From: Aralia elata
Taxonomy: Eukaryota; Streptophyta; Magnoliopsida; Apiales; Araliaceae
Reading direction: 5' to 3'
Length of the DNA: 64,000 nt
Assembly (NCBI GenBank): GCA_034770075.1
Contig: CM068379.1
Span: 22,567,506 to 22,631,505 of the forward strand
Shown in pieces: positions 48,113-59,838 of this stretch. The notes beneath the pieces were generated by a model that was not told where the DNA came from, ran no database searches, and saw only the letters and a program-made list of their open reading frames with translations. Position 1 is the first letter of the stretch; each line of letters opens with the position of its first letter. The translations under genes were made by a program, and so were the position numbers.

Positions 48113-50681
48113 TGTAAGACCCCAATTTTTTATGAATAAGATTTTTAATTTTTCTTATTATTATTATTCTAAACTGTTAGGTGTTAAATTAATAAAATGA
48201 TAAGTTAAGGATGATATGTGCAATTATACAGTATGTCGGGGAATATTCTTTTTGTCGAAAAATATTCGTTCTGTCGGGGAATAATATATTCGATAAAGTA
48301 CGACGACGTCGAAATAACCAATCATTAGTGGGCCCCACAACGGAATAACTGTCGGATATAAAAAGCGATAACTTTTTAAAATTGACGGCAAAACTTTTAC
48401 TGTTAACTGTTGAAATACCTAGTAATAATAGAACAGTAACACACGCTATTCCACAGTAGTATGCGGTATTCCACAGTAGTACACGGTATTGCACAGTATT
48501 TCTGATTATTGATTCAATAATTGTCATAGTGATAGTCACTCACTATTTCATTCAATAATTGCTACAGTGACAATTGCATAGTATTTCACATTATTAAACC
48601 AATAATTGTCACGACACAGTAACTCATATTATTGAAATAATATTATTAGTTAGCATTATTGATAATGTCTAGAAGTTCTGTCGAGAAAAGGGTTATTTAA
48701 TTGTGCGCCGTTTATACGGAAGACCCCCTTTTTTCCTGGGAACGATCTGGTTACCAGAATTGCTACTCTATAATATCTGTGATATTAATACATTAATACA
48801 ATAATACAGAAAATGGATGTATTAATAATAATAATTTTTAATAATGGAGTTATTTTTTTTGATAATGGATTTATGTTTTTGATAATAGATTTATCTTTTG
48901 ATAATGAATTTATCTTTTTGATAATGAATCTATCTTTTTAATAATGGAGTTATTTTTTTTGATAATGGATTAATCTTTTTGAAAAAATGGATGGATGATA
49001 TAGATTAAAGAAAAATGGATGAATTATATAGATTAAAGAAAAAATTGATGGATGATATATATTGAAGAAAAAAAATGGATGAATGATATAAGAAAAAGTG
49101 TGATAATTGATGTGCGGTAGATATTGGTTAAATTTTTCTATAAATAGGGGGCTTAGCATAAGAAAAATCATAACTTCTTTACTTATACTTCCTTCCACTC
49201 TCTAAAAATTTCTTAAAGTAAGTTCTCTTTAAGTGTGCTAGACTATCTTCAGTATTTGTGAAGATCAGTACGAGTACTGGTATTGTTCAAGCAAGTTTTT
49301 CTATAAAAGTTGGTCAAACACCTACACACATCACACGGTGTTTATAATTATTCATTTAGAAGAGTTATTTTGAAAAACTTTCTTTGAAAGATTTTATTTT
49401 GAAATATTATTTTTGAAGTTTATTCTGTACACTACACAAAATATACTATATAATCACTTTTGATAATTTTATAATATACGAGTTAATGTAAACCATATGT
49501 GATAGTTACTAATTATATAATAAATATATTTAGGTTAATAAACTTCATAGAAAGCAGCATCCAATCACTTGCTAATTGAGATCAGGGATATCTTTTCTTT
49601 CATACTCCTAAATTTATGGTAAAAATTATCATTTGTTTCTACAGTTATCCTCAAACGGCGAATTTGTTTCATCTAATATCTTTTCACCTGAATCTTTTTA
49701 TTGCACTTTACACGTGCTTCATCTAATATCTTTTCACCTGAATCTTCCTATTGCGTTATACGCGTTATAGTTGAATTATGAACCTTATTTATTCTATTCT
49801 TGAATTCTAATCGAATTTCTGGATATCATGTTGACAATTTGGACATTCTTGGACTTTGGACAAATTAAATTACATATCTCTAATGTTTATTCTTGTTCTT
49901 ATTGTTCTTATTATTTTTATTCATCCTTTATGTCATTGTCATAATCCTCAAACTTAAATTTTGGTAAAAGTTCTCTTTGGTCGGAGTGCAAAGAGTAACC
50001 GTTGATTGACATGATTATGATCAGGAACTGTGAATTGGTATAATCATGACCTTTGGTGTTACAGATAAAGGCTTGTGGTGAAAGTTCTCTTTGGCCCGTA
50101 GTGCAAAGATGGACTGGTGTTTGGCATGATCATGACCATTGGTGTTACAAATGAATATCTTTGGCCCGTAGTGCAAAGATAAACTGTTGATTTGCAGGAA
50201 CTATTGACTAGTGTTACAGGGATAAAATATTAATGGTGAACTTTTAAATTAGAGAAGATTGTGGACATTATGATCTATTTTACCCTCTTAATTGATTGTT
50301 ATTTCCGCTGCAGTTATTGATCTAAAACTTGTTATCTATTGCATTCTATCAGATTTATCCTTGTTGAAGACTAAGGATAATTTATTATTTATTATCTTAG
50401 TCATGATATTCTTTATTAGGCTATTTAAGCTCACCCTTTTCAGTTTTGTTCCATTGTTCTTCTTAGAAAATGAGAATATAGTTAGGACTAGCCGAGGAAT
50501 GGAGTGATGGTCCGAGATAGTTACTATAGTAGTCTTCACCATGTTATAAAATCGTGTGATAATAATTGTAGTGAAGACTTAGAATGAGTTGTTGTAATTG
50601 GTACTGTATTATTACGAGTTTATTGTTTATCTTTTGGCGACTCAAATTGGATTTTGTGGACCCGATTTTGGGGGCGTCACA
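48113..50681 (+). repeat. 5' LTR (2569 bp)
   Basis: It runs TGTAAGACCCC to GGGCGTCACA. It contains three kinds of tandem repeat: ccacagtagta units (48440-48500), ttatctttttgataatga units of about 19-20 bp (48840-48980), and atggatgatatagattaaag units (48985-49085). The hairpin-bearing repeats at 49973-50180 are absent from the 3' LTR. Confidence 0.93.
49973..50180 (+). repeat. Three hairpin motifs, CTTTG-loop-CAAAG, in the 5' LTR
   Basis: 49973-49995 is CTCTTTG-N9-CAAAGAG. 50089-50108 is CTTTG-N10-CAAAG. 50157-50180 is ATCTTTG-N10-CAAAGAT. The loop is gcccgtagtg in the last two. The outer pair is C-G in the first and A-T in the third. Confidence 0.88.
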
Positions 50682-50682
50682 G

Positions 50683-50695
50683 TTGGTATCCGAGC
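50683..50695 (+). other. Primer binding site
   Basis: TTGGTATCCGAGC two bases after the 5' LTR differs at one base from the usual initiator-Met-tRNA site TTGGTATCAGAGC. Confidence 0.85.
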
Positions 50696-50732
50696 TTAGG
50701 GATATGATCTCTGATGAGAATCTGGAGGTAGA

Positions 50733-53504
50733 TGTAAGACCCTGACTTTATGAAATAAAAGTTTATTATTTTCTTTATGATTATTATTTAAACAGTAAAA
50801 TGCTTAATTGATATAATGTTATAGTTAAGGGTGTTATATGCAAATTATCTGATAAACAGTATGTCGGAAAATATTCTTTCTGTCGGGAAATATTATTTCT
50901 GTCGAAGAATATTATATTAGGTAAAGTACGATGGCGCCGAAATAACAAAACATTGGTGGGCCCACAACGACTAATTGTCGGATAGTGAAAATGACAGTAT
51001 TTTGTCAACAATATTATCATCTGCAACTGTTAAAATACCCAGTAATAAAAAGAACAGTAAAACGTATTATTCCACAGTAGTACGCGTTATTCCACAATAG
51101 TACGTGGTATTCCACAGTAGCACACGGTGATGCACAGTATTTTATATTATTGATTCAATAATTGATAAAATAGTAATTGCACAATATTTTGATTCAATAA
51201 TTGTTACAGTAGCATCTGCATAGTACTTTTTATTATTTGTCACGACACTGTAACTCATATTATTTGATATGATATTTTAGCATTATTGATAATGTATAAA
51301 AATTCTGTCAAGAAAAGGGGTTATTTAATTGCGCGCCGTTTATATAGAAGACCCCATTTTTTCTAGGAATGATCTGGTTGTCAGTATTATGAGTCTATAA
51401 TATCAATAGTGAATAATTATTGACGGGTTAAAAGTGTTGATTAAAAATACATGAAGCGTTTGTTATAAGTTAACTTATATTTCTGTGGGACCCACACTTT
51501 ATTCTGTGGGACCCACACTTTATTTCTTCAGATTTTGTTTCTTCTGTGGGACCCACAGGTCATTCAATAGTTACTTACCGTTAGTAAATATTTAATTCAG
51601 TTTTTATTTTACCTATGGTTAAAAACCTAAGAGAAAGCATATTCTAAGAATATACTAAGGTATAAAGTATATTAAAAGAATATGCTAAGGAATAAAGAAT
51701 ATTTCAAGAATATGCCAAGGGTATAAGTGTAATAAACCAATGAAAGTTAGGGAAAAGACCAAAATGCCCTCACCTTGATTTTCCTATAAATAGGAAGGAT
51801 TATCTTAAGAAAATTCACAACTTCCTTGCTTATATTTCCTTCTACTCTCTAAATTTCTTATGTTCTTTCTTAGTGTGCTGGGCTATACAAGTATTGTCCA
51901 AGTTAGTAAACTTCATAGAAAGCAACATCCAGTCACTTGTTAACTAAGGTAAGGGATATCATTATTTCATACTCGTATGTAATATCATTTGCTTTCATAT
52001 TCGTAAGTGATATTATTTTACTTCATACTCATAAGGGTTGTTATTCATTCCTTATTAATCTGTGGGAATAACCTATCCGTGCGAATTATCGCATGCTTGG
52101 TGAATAACCTTTCGTATTCATTCCTTATTAATATGTGGGAATAACCTGTCTGTACGGAGTACCGTACCTGGTGAATAACCCTTCGTATTCATTCTTTATT
52201 AATATATGGGAATAATCTGTCCGTGCGGATAGACGCATGCCTGGTGAATAACCCTTCGTATTCATTCTTTATTAAGTTGTGGAAATGATCTGTCTACGCG
52301 GATGACCGCATGACGGGTGAAAATTCATTTGCAAGTTCATATATTTTTTCATACTCGTATAAAATATCATTTCTTTTGTACTCTTCAAGGAATATCGTTT
52401 TCTTTCATATTTCTCCATTTATGATAAGAAATTATTGTTTGTTTCCATAACCTTATTATTAAATGGTGAAAATTCTTGAAATTAATAGAATATCCTTAAT
52501 AGTTTGTGCTTCCTCTAATATTTTTACCAACATCTTTCTATTGAAAGTTTTATCGTTATCTTTGAAATATGAATCTTGAATATCATTCTTGAATTTGACT
52601 CCACATTTTGGTCATCGTGTTGGCAATTTGGACAATCTTCATTACTGGATAAATTAAATTACAAATCTCTACTATTTATCCTTGATCTCACTGTATTTAT
52701 TTTTATATCATTGTCATCATCTTCAGACTTAAATTGTGGTGATAGTTCTCTTTGGCCCGTAGTGCAAAGATGAACTGGTGTGGTATGATTTTGACCAAGC
52801 TATGTATTAGTATAATCATGACCTTTGGCATTACAGATAAAGGCTTCTGGTAAAAATATCTTTGGCCCGTAGTGCAAAGATGAATTGGCGTTTGTCATGA
52901 TCATGACCGGTGGTATTACAAATAAATATCTTTTGCCCGTAGTGCAAAGATAAACTGTTGATTTGGATATTCATAAACAGGAACTGTTGATTGGTGTTAC
53001 AGAGATAAAATATTGGTGGTGAACCTTTAACTTATAGAAGATGGTAGATATTATAATCTACTTGACTCTTCTAGTGGATTGTTTGTTCCGCTGCAGTTGT
53101 TGTTGTTGAAACAATTATAATATCTTTAAATCTTAGATTTATTACTGTTGAAGGCTAAATATAATTTATTCTTCATTATCTTAGTCATGATTTTCTTTAC
53201 TGGGCTATTTGTGCTCACCCTTTTCCTTTTTGTTCCATTGTTCTCCTTAGGAAATGAGAGTGTAGCGGGGACTAGCCGGGGAATAGAGTGATGGTCCGAG
53301 ACAGTAAAAGTATCTTAACACATTATTATTAGTGTGCCAATAAGTGTATTGAGAACTTAAGTTGTATTGAAAGTCACAGTATGTGTGTTGTCGTATTTTG
53401 CACGATAGTTATTAGTTGTAAATTAGAAAATTCATATTTATATTTTGTAGAATGTAATTAGCGACTCAAAATGAGTTGTGTGGACCTATTTTGGGGGCAT
53501 CGCA
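50733..53504 (+). mobile_element. Solo LTR 50 bp behind the primer site (2772 bp)
   Basis: It runs TGTAAGACCCTG to GGGGCATCGCA and is a diverged relative of the host LTR in the same orientation. The flanks GTAGA (50728-50732) and TTAGA (53505-53509) match at 4 of 5 bases. It keeps the ccacagtagta array and the CTTTG hairpins (52745-52776, 52858-52881, 52928-52951). It also has a 74-bp tandem array not seen in the host LTRs. No coding domain. Confidence 0.85.
52040..52325 (+). repeat. 74-bp tandem repeat, four copies, each with a hairpin
   Basis: Each copy reads tattcattcyttattaa…gtgggaat…ctgtc, then a short hairpin, then tggtgaataaccc. Stems: TGCG-N6-CGCA (copy 1), GTACGG-N4-CCGTAC (copy 2), TGCG-N6-CGCA (copy 3), GCGG-N4-CCGC (copy 4). 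The third stem pair is A-T in copy 2 and G-C in copies 1 and 3. Confidence 0.88.
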
Positions 53505-53656
53505 TTAGAATTAAGAGAAGATAGACAAATAGAATCAGTCACGTGTCAGTCACTAGTGTGTCCTATATTAATTGTTATATAACTAGATGACTTGGATGTG
53601 GGGACGGGAAGTGACGCGTCAGTTGTTTAAACTAATCTTTGTTTTTTGACCACATA

Positions 53657-54770
53657 ATGACATCTAAAAATCAAGAGGTGAACTTTGAAGTAAATGTGGT
53701 TGAGAATCAGAAAGCTACAAATAATATTGCTATAAACTCAGATAATAATGTTGCTGACAACATGATGTATGATGGGTTTTTCAGAAACTTCATGCAATTC
53801 ATGTAGAACCAGGCGAGAAGAACTCTTGTCCATAATATTGGTGGAAATGCTGGGAATTTACGAATGGTCATTGCCAAGCAGTTCAAAGAGTTAGGACCAT
53901 CTGAATTCATCGGGAAGCCGGACCCACTCAAGGCGGAGGCATAACTCAAACAAATAATGAAGATATTTGACGTACTGCGCTGTAATGATGATCAAAAGGT
54001 TCCATTCGCCACTTTTATGCTACGAGGAGAGGCAGATCATTGGTGGAAATCGGTGAAACGTACACATCACTCAACACTTGAAATGTCTTGGTCAGAGTTT
54101 CAGGAGTTATTTAATGATAAGTATTTTTCGGAGAGCATTCACTACATAAAGGAAGTGGAATTTATGAAGTTGGAGCAGAACAATATGACTTTATCGTAGT
54201 ATGAGGCCAAATTTGCTGAGCTATCTCAATTTACGCTCTACTAGGTGGACAACGAAGAGCGCATGGCTTGAATGTTCTTACGAGGTTTGAAATTTGAGAT
54301 TCGTCAATATCTTATTTCTCATAAACTTCGTCTATATTCAGATATTGTGGATATGACTTAATTAGTAGAACGAGAGAAAAAAACAATACAACAGAGATAA
54401 ATTACGATAATAATTGTAATGGTGGCAACAATCATCGAAACAATGATAACCAGCAAGGAAGGAATCACCACACCAGAAATGGTAACCACTTCAGTGGTAA
54501 TCCTGGCCCAGATAATAGAAGAAGTGAGTCAAGTGGAAACAACTTCAAGAAGAGAAGATTCAACAATGACCATGAAAAGGCACCGACATCAGCACTAGCA
54601 CCAACACTAGTTTCAAGGGGAGGAGAACGACCATCAGTTAAATGTTACAAGTGCAGACATGAAGGACACATCAGCCCAAACTGTGCATAACCATCCAATG
54701 TGTGTTTCAGTTATGGAAAGCAAGGCCACATAGCTCGATTTTGACCTGTAGCAAAATCAAGCCCAGCTGT
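53657..54770 (+). pseudogene. Ty3/gypsy gag with zinc knuckles
   Basis: ATG 53657 opens MTSKNQEVNFEVNVVEN. A TAG in the segment at 53803, then capsid blocks ELGPSEFIGKPDPLKAEA and FATFMLRGEADHWWKSV (the WW of Retrotrans_gag), follow. MSWSEFQELFNDKYF and FLRGLKFEIRQYL come next. An Asn/Gly-rich stretch leads to two knuckles: CYKCRHEGHISPNC is intact, while the second (CFSYGKQGHIARF) has lost its second and last Cys. At least five stops are seen. Confidence 0.88.
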
Positions 54771-54779
54771 GATGGTGAC

Positions 54780-57700
54780 ACCAAAAGCCATCTGGACAAG
54801 TCAAAGCCTGTGGTCCAGGGAAGAGCTTTTGTCATGACGTCCCAAAAAGCGTGGAACTCGCACGAAGTTATCACAGGTAAACTACTTATTAACTCTTGTG
54901 AAGTCTATGCCTTGTTAGATACTAGAGCTACCCACTCTTTTATTTCACTTGCATGTGCTCAACATTTAAACTTTACTCCTAAAAAATTAGACTTTGACTT
55001 ATCAGTTGAAACCCCATAAGGAGAAATAGCCATTACATCTATTATCTATAAATTATGTTTGGTCCAAGTCAACAGCCTCACATTATCCGTTGACCTTATT
55101 TCTTTGGATATGCATGAATTTGATATGATTTTAGGAATTGATTAGTTGACTACGCATCATGCTAAAATTGATTGCTTTCATAAAATTGTTAGTTCTTATA
55201 TTCCTAATCAACCTGTTATGCAAATTCAAGTAACCAAACCATTGAAATCAATAACTATCATTTCTAGCCATAAAGCCATTCGTTTATTAAAAAATGAATA
55301 TTTTCACTGACTTAAACAAAAATGCGTCAAATTTGAATGATATTCTTGTTGTTAATGAATTTCCTGACGTTTTCCCTGAAGAACTTCCTGGCTTACCCCC
55401 AAACAGTGAAATCGAATTTTGTATTGACTTAGAACCCGGTACCAAACCTATTTCCAAAGCCCCATATCGAATGGCTCCCATTGAACTCCAAGAGTTAAAA
55501 GTCCAACTCCAGGAATTGTTAGATATGGGTTTTATACGTCCGAGTACATCACCTTGGGGTGCTCATGTTCTATTTGTGAAGAAGAAAGACGGGAGTATGA
55601 GACTGTGTATTGATTATCGAGAGTTGAATCATGTCACCATCAAAAATAGGTATCCGTTACCTCGAATTGATGACATATTTGATCAATTACAAGGTGCTCA
55701 ATATTTTTCAAAGATTGATCTCCATTCTGGGTATCATCAGCTGAAGGTTAAAGCCGATGACATTCCTAAGACTGCCTTCAGAACTCGTTACAGGCACTAT
55801 GAGTTCTTAGTCATGTCTTTTAGATTGACCAATGCTCCTACAGCTTTCATGGACATGATGAACCGGATATTCAAGGAATATTTGGATCATTTTGTGGTTG
55901 TCTTTATTGATGACATCCTCATATACTCTAAGAGTCACGATGATCATAAACAACACTTGAGATTGATACTCCAAAAGCTACGTGAGAATAAATTGTATGC
56001 CAAGCTGAAGAAATGTGAGTTATGGCTCGAGGAAGTAACATTCCTTGGACATGTAATTTCTAATCAAGGAATATCGATTGATCCTGTGAAGATTGAAGCG
56101 ATTTTAAACTGGGAATAACCAAAGACAGTCACCGAAGTACGAAGCTTTTTAGGTCTAGCTGGTTATTATCGGAGATTCGTAAAAGAATTTTTTCGAATTG
56201 CACTCCGTTAACTCAGTTGACTCGAAAAAGTACAAAATTCGAATGGAATGAGGAATGTAAGAAGAGCTTCCAAGAACTCAAGAGTAGACTTATTTCGGCT
56301 CCTGTTCTGACCATACCATCAGGATTGGGAGGATTTGTTATCTACAACGATGCTTCAGGCAAAGGCCTTGGTTGGATCCTCATGCAACATGGAAAAGAAT
56401 TACCCTACTCATGATCTAGAGTTGGTAGCAGTTGTTTTTGCATTGAAGATTTAGAGACACTACTTGTATGGAGAGAAGGTGGAGATCTTTACAGATCACA
56501 AAAGCCTCAAATATTTCTTCACCCAAAAGGAACTCAACATGCGGCAATGACATTGGCTTGAGTTGTTGAAGGATTACGACCATACAATCTAATACCATTC
56601 TGTAAAGGTGAACGTGGTAGCCGTCGCATTGAGCAGAAGATTATATAGGAGTACGAATGTGATACTGACAACACAAGGACGCATTTTGAATGACTTACAA
56701 AAGATAGAGATAGAGATAAAGACACCATGGACCTTTATGCAGATTGCGCATGTACGAGTAGAACCAGTTTTAATCAATAAAATTAAAACTTCTCAAGCTA
56801 CTAGAATTGATAAATATGAGGTAGAAGGTACAAAAAGGTGTTATTTTAGAAGTGAAAATCAATGAGGAAGGGATACTTCGAGTTAATTCTCGACTCTGTG
56901 TCCCTAATGATCCTGATTTGAAGCATAAAATCATGATGGAGGCACACAACACACCGTTTGCAATTCACCCTGGAAGTACCAAAATGTATCGTGACCTTCG
57001 ACATACATTTTGGTGGAACAACATGAAAAGAAAGATCGCAGAGTTTATCTCAAGGTGTTTAACTTGTCAACATGTTAAAATAGAACATCAAGTACCTAAG
57101 GGTCCATTACAACCACTCGAAGTTCCAGAATGAAAGTGGGAGCACATTAATATGGATTTCGTGACAGGTTTTCCCAAAGTTTCTCAAGGCTTAGACGCAA
57201 TTTGGGTCATTGTGGATAAATTAACCAAATCTGATCATTTCTTGCCCATACGAGAAAACTATTCACTTGAACATCTTACTAGTATGTACCTCAATGAGAT
57301 TGTAATATTGCATGGCATACCGGTATCCATAGTTTCTAATTGAGACCCTAGATTTACTTCACGATTTTGGAGCAGATTGCAAAAAGCTATGGGCACTGAA
57401 TTACGATTCAGTTCTGCATATTATCCTCAAACGGACGGGCAATCAAAAAGGACTATTCAAACTCTCGAGGATCTATTGAGACTTTGCGTACTAGACTTCA
57501 AAGAAAGTTGAGACAAATACTTGCCATTGGTCGAAATCTCCTACAACGATAGTTATCAAGCAAGTATAGGCATGGCCCCCCGTTCGAGGCTTTGTATGAA
57601 CGAAAGTGTCGCTCTCCAGTATTCTGGAACAAGGTAGGAGAAGCAAAATTATTGGGAACCAATTTAGTGCATGATAACAGAAAATATCCAAAGGATTCAA

Positions 57701-58272
57701 CAACGTATACAGGCAGCACAAGAACAACAAAAGAGTTATGCTAATCTTCATCGAAGGGATGAGAGATTCAATATCGGGGACCATGTATTTTTATGTGTTT
57801 CTGTATGGAAAGGAGTTACGAGATTCGGAAAGAGAGGAAAGCTCAACCCTCGATTTATTGGCCCTTTTGAAATTCTCGATCGTGTATAAGTTGTAGCCTA
57901 TAAACTTGCTCTACCACCAAACATGTATCGCATTCATAACGTTTTCCACATATCCATGCTACGTAAGTATGTGTAGGATTCAAATCACATCATTGAGTTG
58001 GAGCCAGACATAATTGCGGAGGATTTAACATATGAAGAGGTACTTGTTAAGATCCTAGATAAAAAAGGAACAAATTTTACGCTCAAAGGTTATACCTCAA
58101 GTCAAAGTTTTGTGGAGAAACCAAGATACATAGGAAATGACTTGGGAGCTAGAATCTGAGATGAGGGCTACGTATCCTTACCTCTTCGAAATACCAGTCG
58201 AGATACCAGGTACGTTAATTTCAGGGATGAAATTTTACAAGGAGGGGAGGTTAGAAGACCCTACTTTTTTAT
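54780..58272 (+). pseudogene. Ty3/gypsy protease-RT-RNase H-integrase with C-terminal chromodomain-like end
   Basis: The protease site reads ALLDTRATHSF (Gly of D-T-G replaced by Arg), about 54910. 55294-56118 is a 274-codon open RT stretch with CIDYRELN and VVFIDDILIYS (catalytic Asp pair). RNase H follows with IYNDASGKGLG and TDHKSLKYFFTQKELN. The integrase zinc finger is at 56950-57080 (HPGSTKMY, CLTCQHVK). Catalytic blocks are NMDFVTGF (Asp) and, near 57345, the VSN-D block (changed). A QTDGQSKRTIQT block near 57430 has Lys where the catalytic Glu is expected. The GPFEILDRV and HISMLRKYV blocks lead to an LF/WELES-type end before the polypurine tract. RT is the best-kept domain. Confidence 0.92.
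58239..58250 (+). other. Polypurine tract
   Basis: AAGGAGGGGAGG directly before the 3' LTR. Confidence 0.85.
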
Positions 58273-59838
58273 GAATAAGATTTTTAATTTTTCTTATTAT
58301 TATTATTCTAAACTGTTAGGTGTTAAATTGATAAAATGATAAGTTAAGGATGATATGTGCAATTATACAATATGTCAGGGAATATTCATTCTGTCGGGGA
58401 ATATTATATTCGGTAAAGTATGACAGCGCTGAAATAATCAATCATTGGTGGGCCCCACAACGGAATAACTGTCAGATATAAAAAACGATAACTTTATAAA
58501 ATTAACGGCAGGACTTTTACCGTTAACTGTTGAAATACCTGATAATGATAAAATAGTAACACACGCTATTCCACAATAGTATGCGGTATTTCACAGTAGT
58601 ATGCGGTACTCCACAGTAGTACATAGTATTCCACAGTAACACACGGTATTGCACAGTATTTCTGATTATTGATTCAATAATTGTTACAGTGATAGTCACT
58701 CAGTATTTTATTCAATAATTGTTACAGTGACAATTACATAGTATTTCACATTATTAAATCAATAATTATCACGACACAATAACTCATATTATTGAAATGA
58801 TATTATTAGTTAGCATTATTGACAATATCTAGAAGTTCTGTAGAGGAAAAGGGTTATTTAATTGCGCGTCATTTATACGGAAGGCCCCTCTTTTCTAGGA
58901 ACGATCTGGTTGCTAGAATTGCTAGTCTATAATATCTGTGATATTAAGACATTAATACAATAATAAAGAAAATGGATATATTAATAATAATAATCTTTAA
59001 TAATGGATTTATTTTTTTTGATAATTGATTTATCTTTTTGATAATAGATTTATCTTTTTGATAATGAATTTATCTTTTTGATAATGAATTTATCTTTTTG
59101 ATAATGAATTTATCTTTTTGATAATGGATCTATCTTTTTAATAATGGAGTTACTTTTTTTGATAATGGATTAATCTTTTTGAAAAAAATGGATGAATGAT
59201 ATAGATTAAAGAAAAAATAGATGGATGATATAGATTGAAGAAAAAATGGATAGATGATATAAAAAAAGTGTGATAATTGATGTGTAGTAGATATTGGTTA
59301 AATTTTGCTAGAAATAGGGGGCTTAGCATAAGGAAATTCATAACTTCCTTGCTTCTTCCTTCCGCTCTCCAAAAATTTCTTAGTGTAAGTTCTCTCTAAG
59401 TATGATACACTATCTTGAGTATTTGTGATCCATTTTACCCTCTTAATTGATTGTTATTTTCGCATCAGTTATTGATCTAAAACTTGTTGTCTATTGTATT
59501 CTATCAGATTTATTTTTGTTGAAGACTAAAGATAATTTATTATTTATTATCTTAGTCATAATATTCTTTTTTACTGGGCTATTTGAGCTCACCCTTTTCA
59601 GTTTTTTTCATTATTCTTCTCAGGAAATGAGAGTATAGCTGGGACTAGCAGGAGAATGGAGTGATGGTCCGAGATAGTTACTATAGTAGTTTTCACCATG
59701 TTGTAAAATAGTGTGACAATAATTGTAGTGAAGACTTAGAATGAGTTGTTGTAATTGGTACTGTATTATTACGAGTTTGTTGTTTGTCTTTTGGCGACTC
59801 AAGTTGGGTTGTATGGACCCGATTTTGGGAGCGTCACA
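58251..59838 (+). repeat. 3' LTR (1588 bp), internally deleted
   Basis: It aligns with the 5' LTR at both ends (TTAGAAGACCC… for TGTAAGACCC…, and GCGTCACA). It lacks about 1012 bp corresponding to 49262-50273. The break is tttgtga/tccatttt, with TGA shared at both sides. It keeps the ccacagtagta and ttatctttttgataatga arrays. Confidence 0.92.

Larger units (their letters stand above)
48113..59838 (+). mobile_element. Ty3/gypsy chromovirus-type retrotransposon (plus)
   Basis: Order: 5' LTR 48113-50681, primer site at 50683, a solo LTR at 50733-53504, gag from ATG 53657, protease, RT, RNase H, integrase, chromodomain-like end, polypurine tract, 3' LTR 58251-59838. The ends are TGTAAGACC…GCGTCACA. 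The target duplication CTTGA is at 48108-48112 and 59839-59843. Stops occur in all domains. Without the nested LTR it is about 8.9 kb. Confidence 0.93.
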
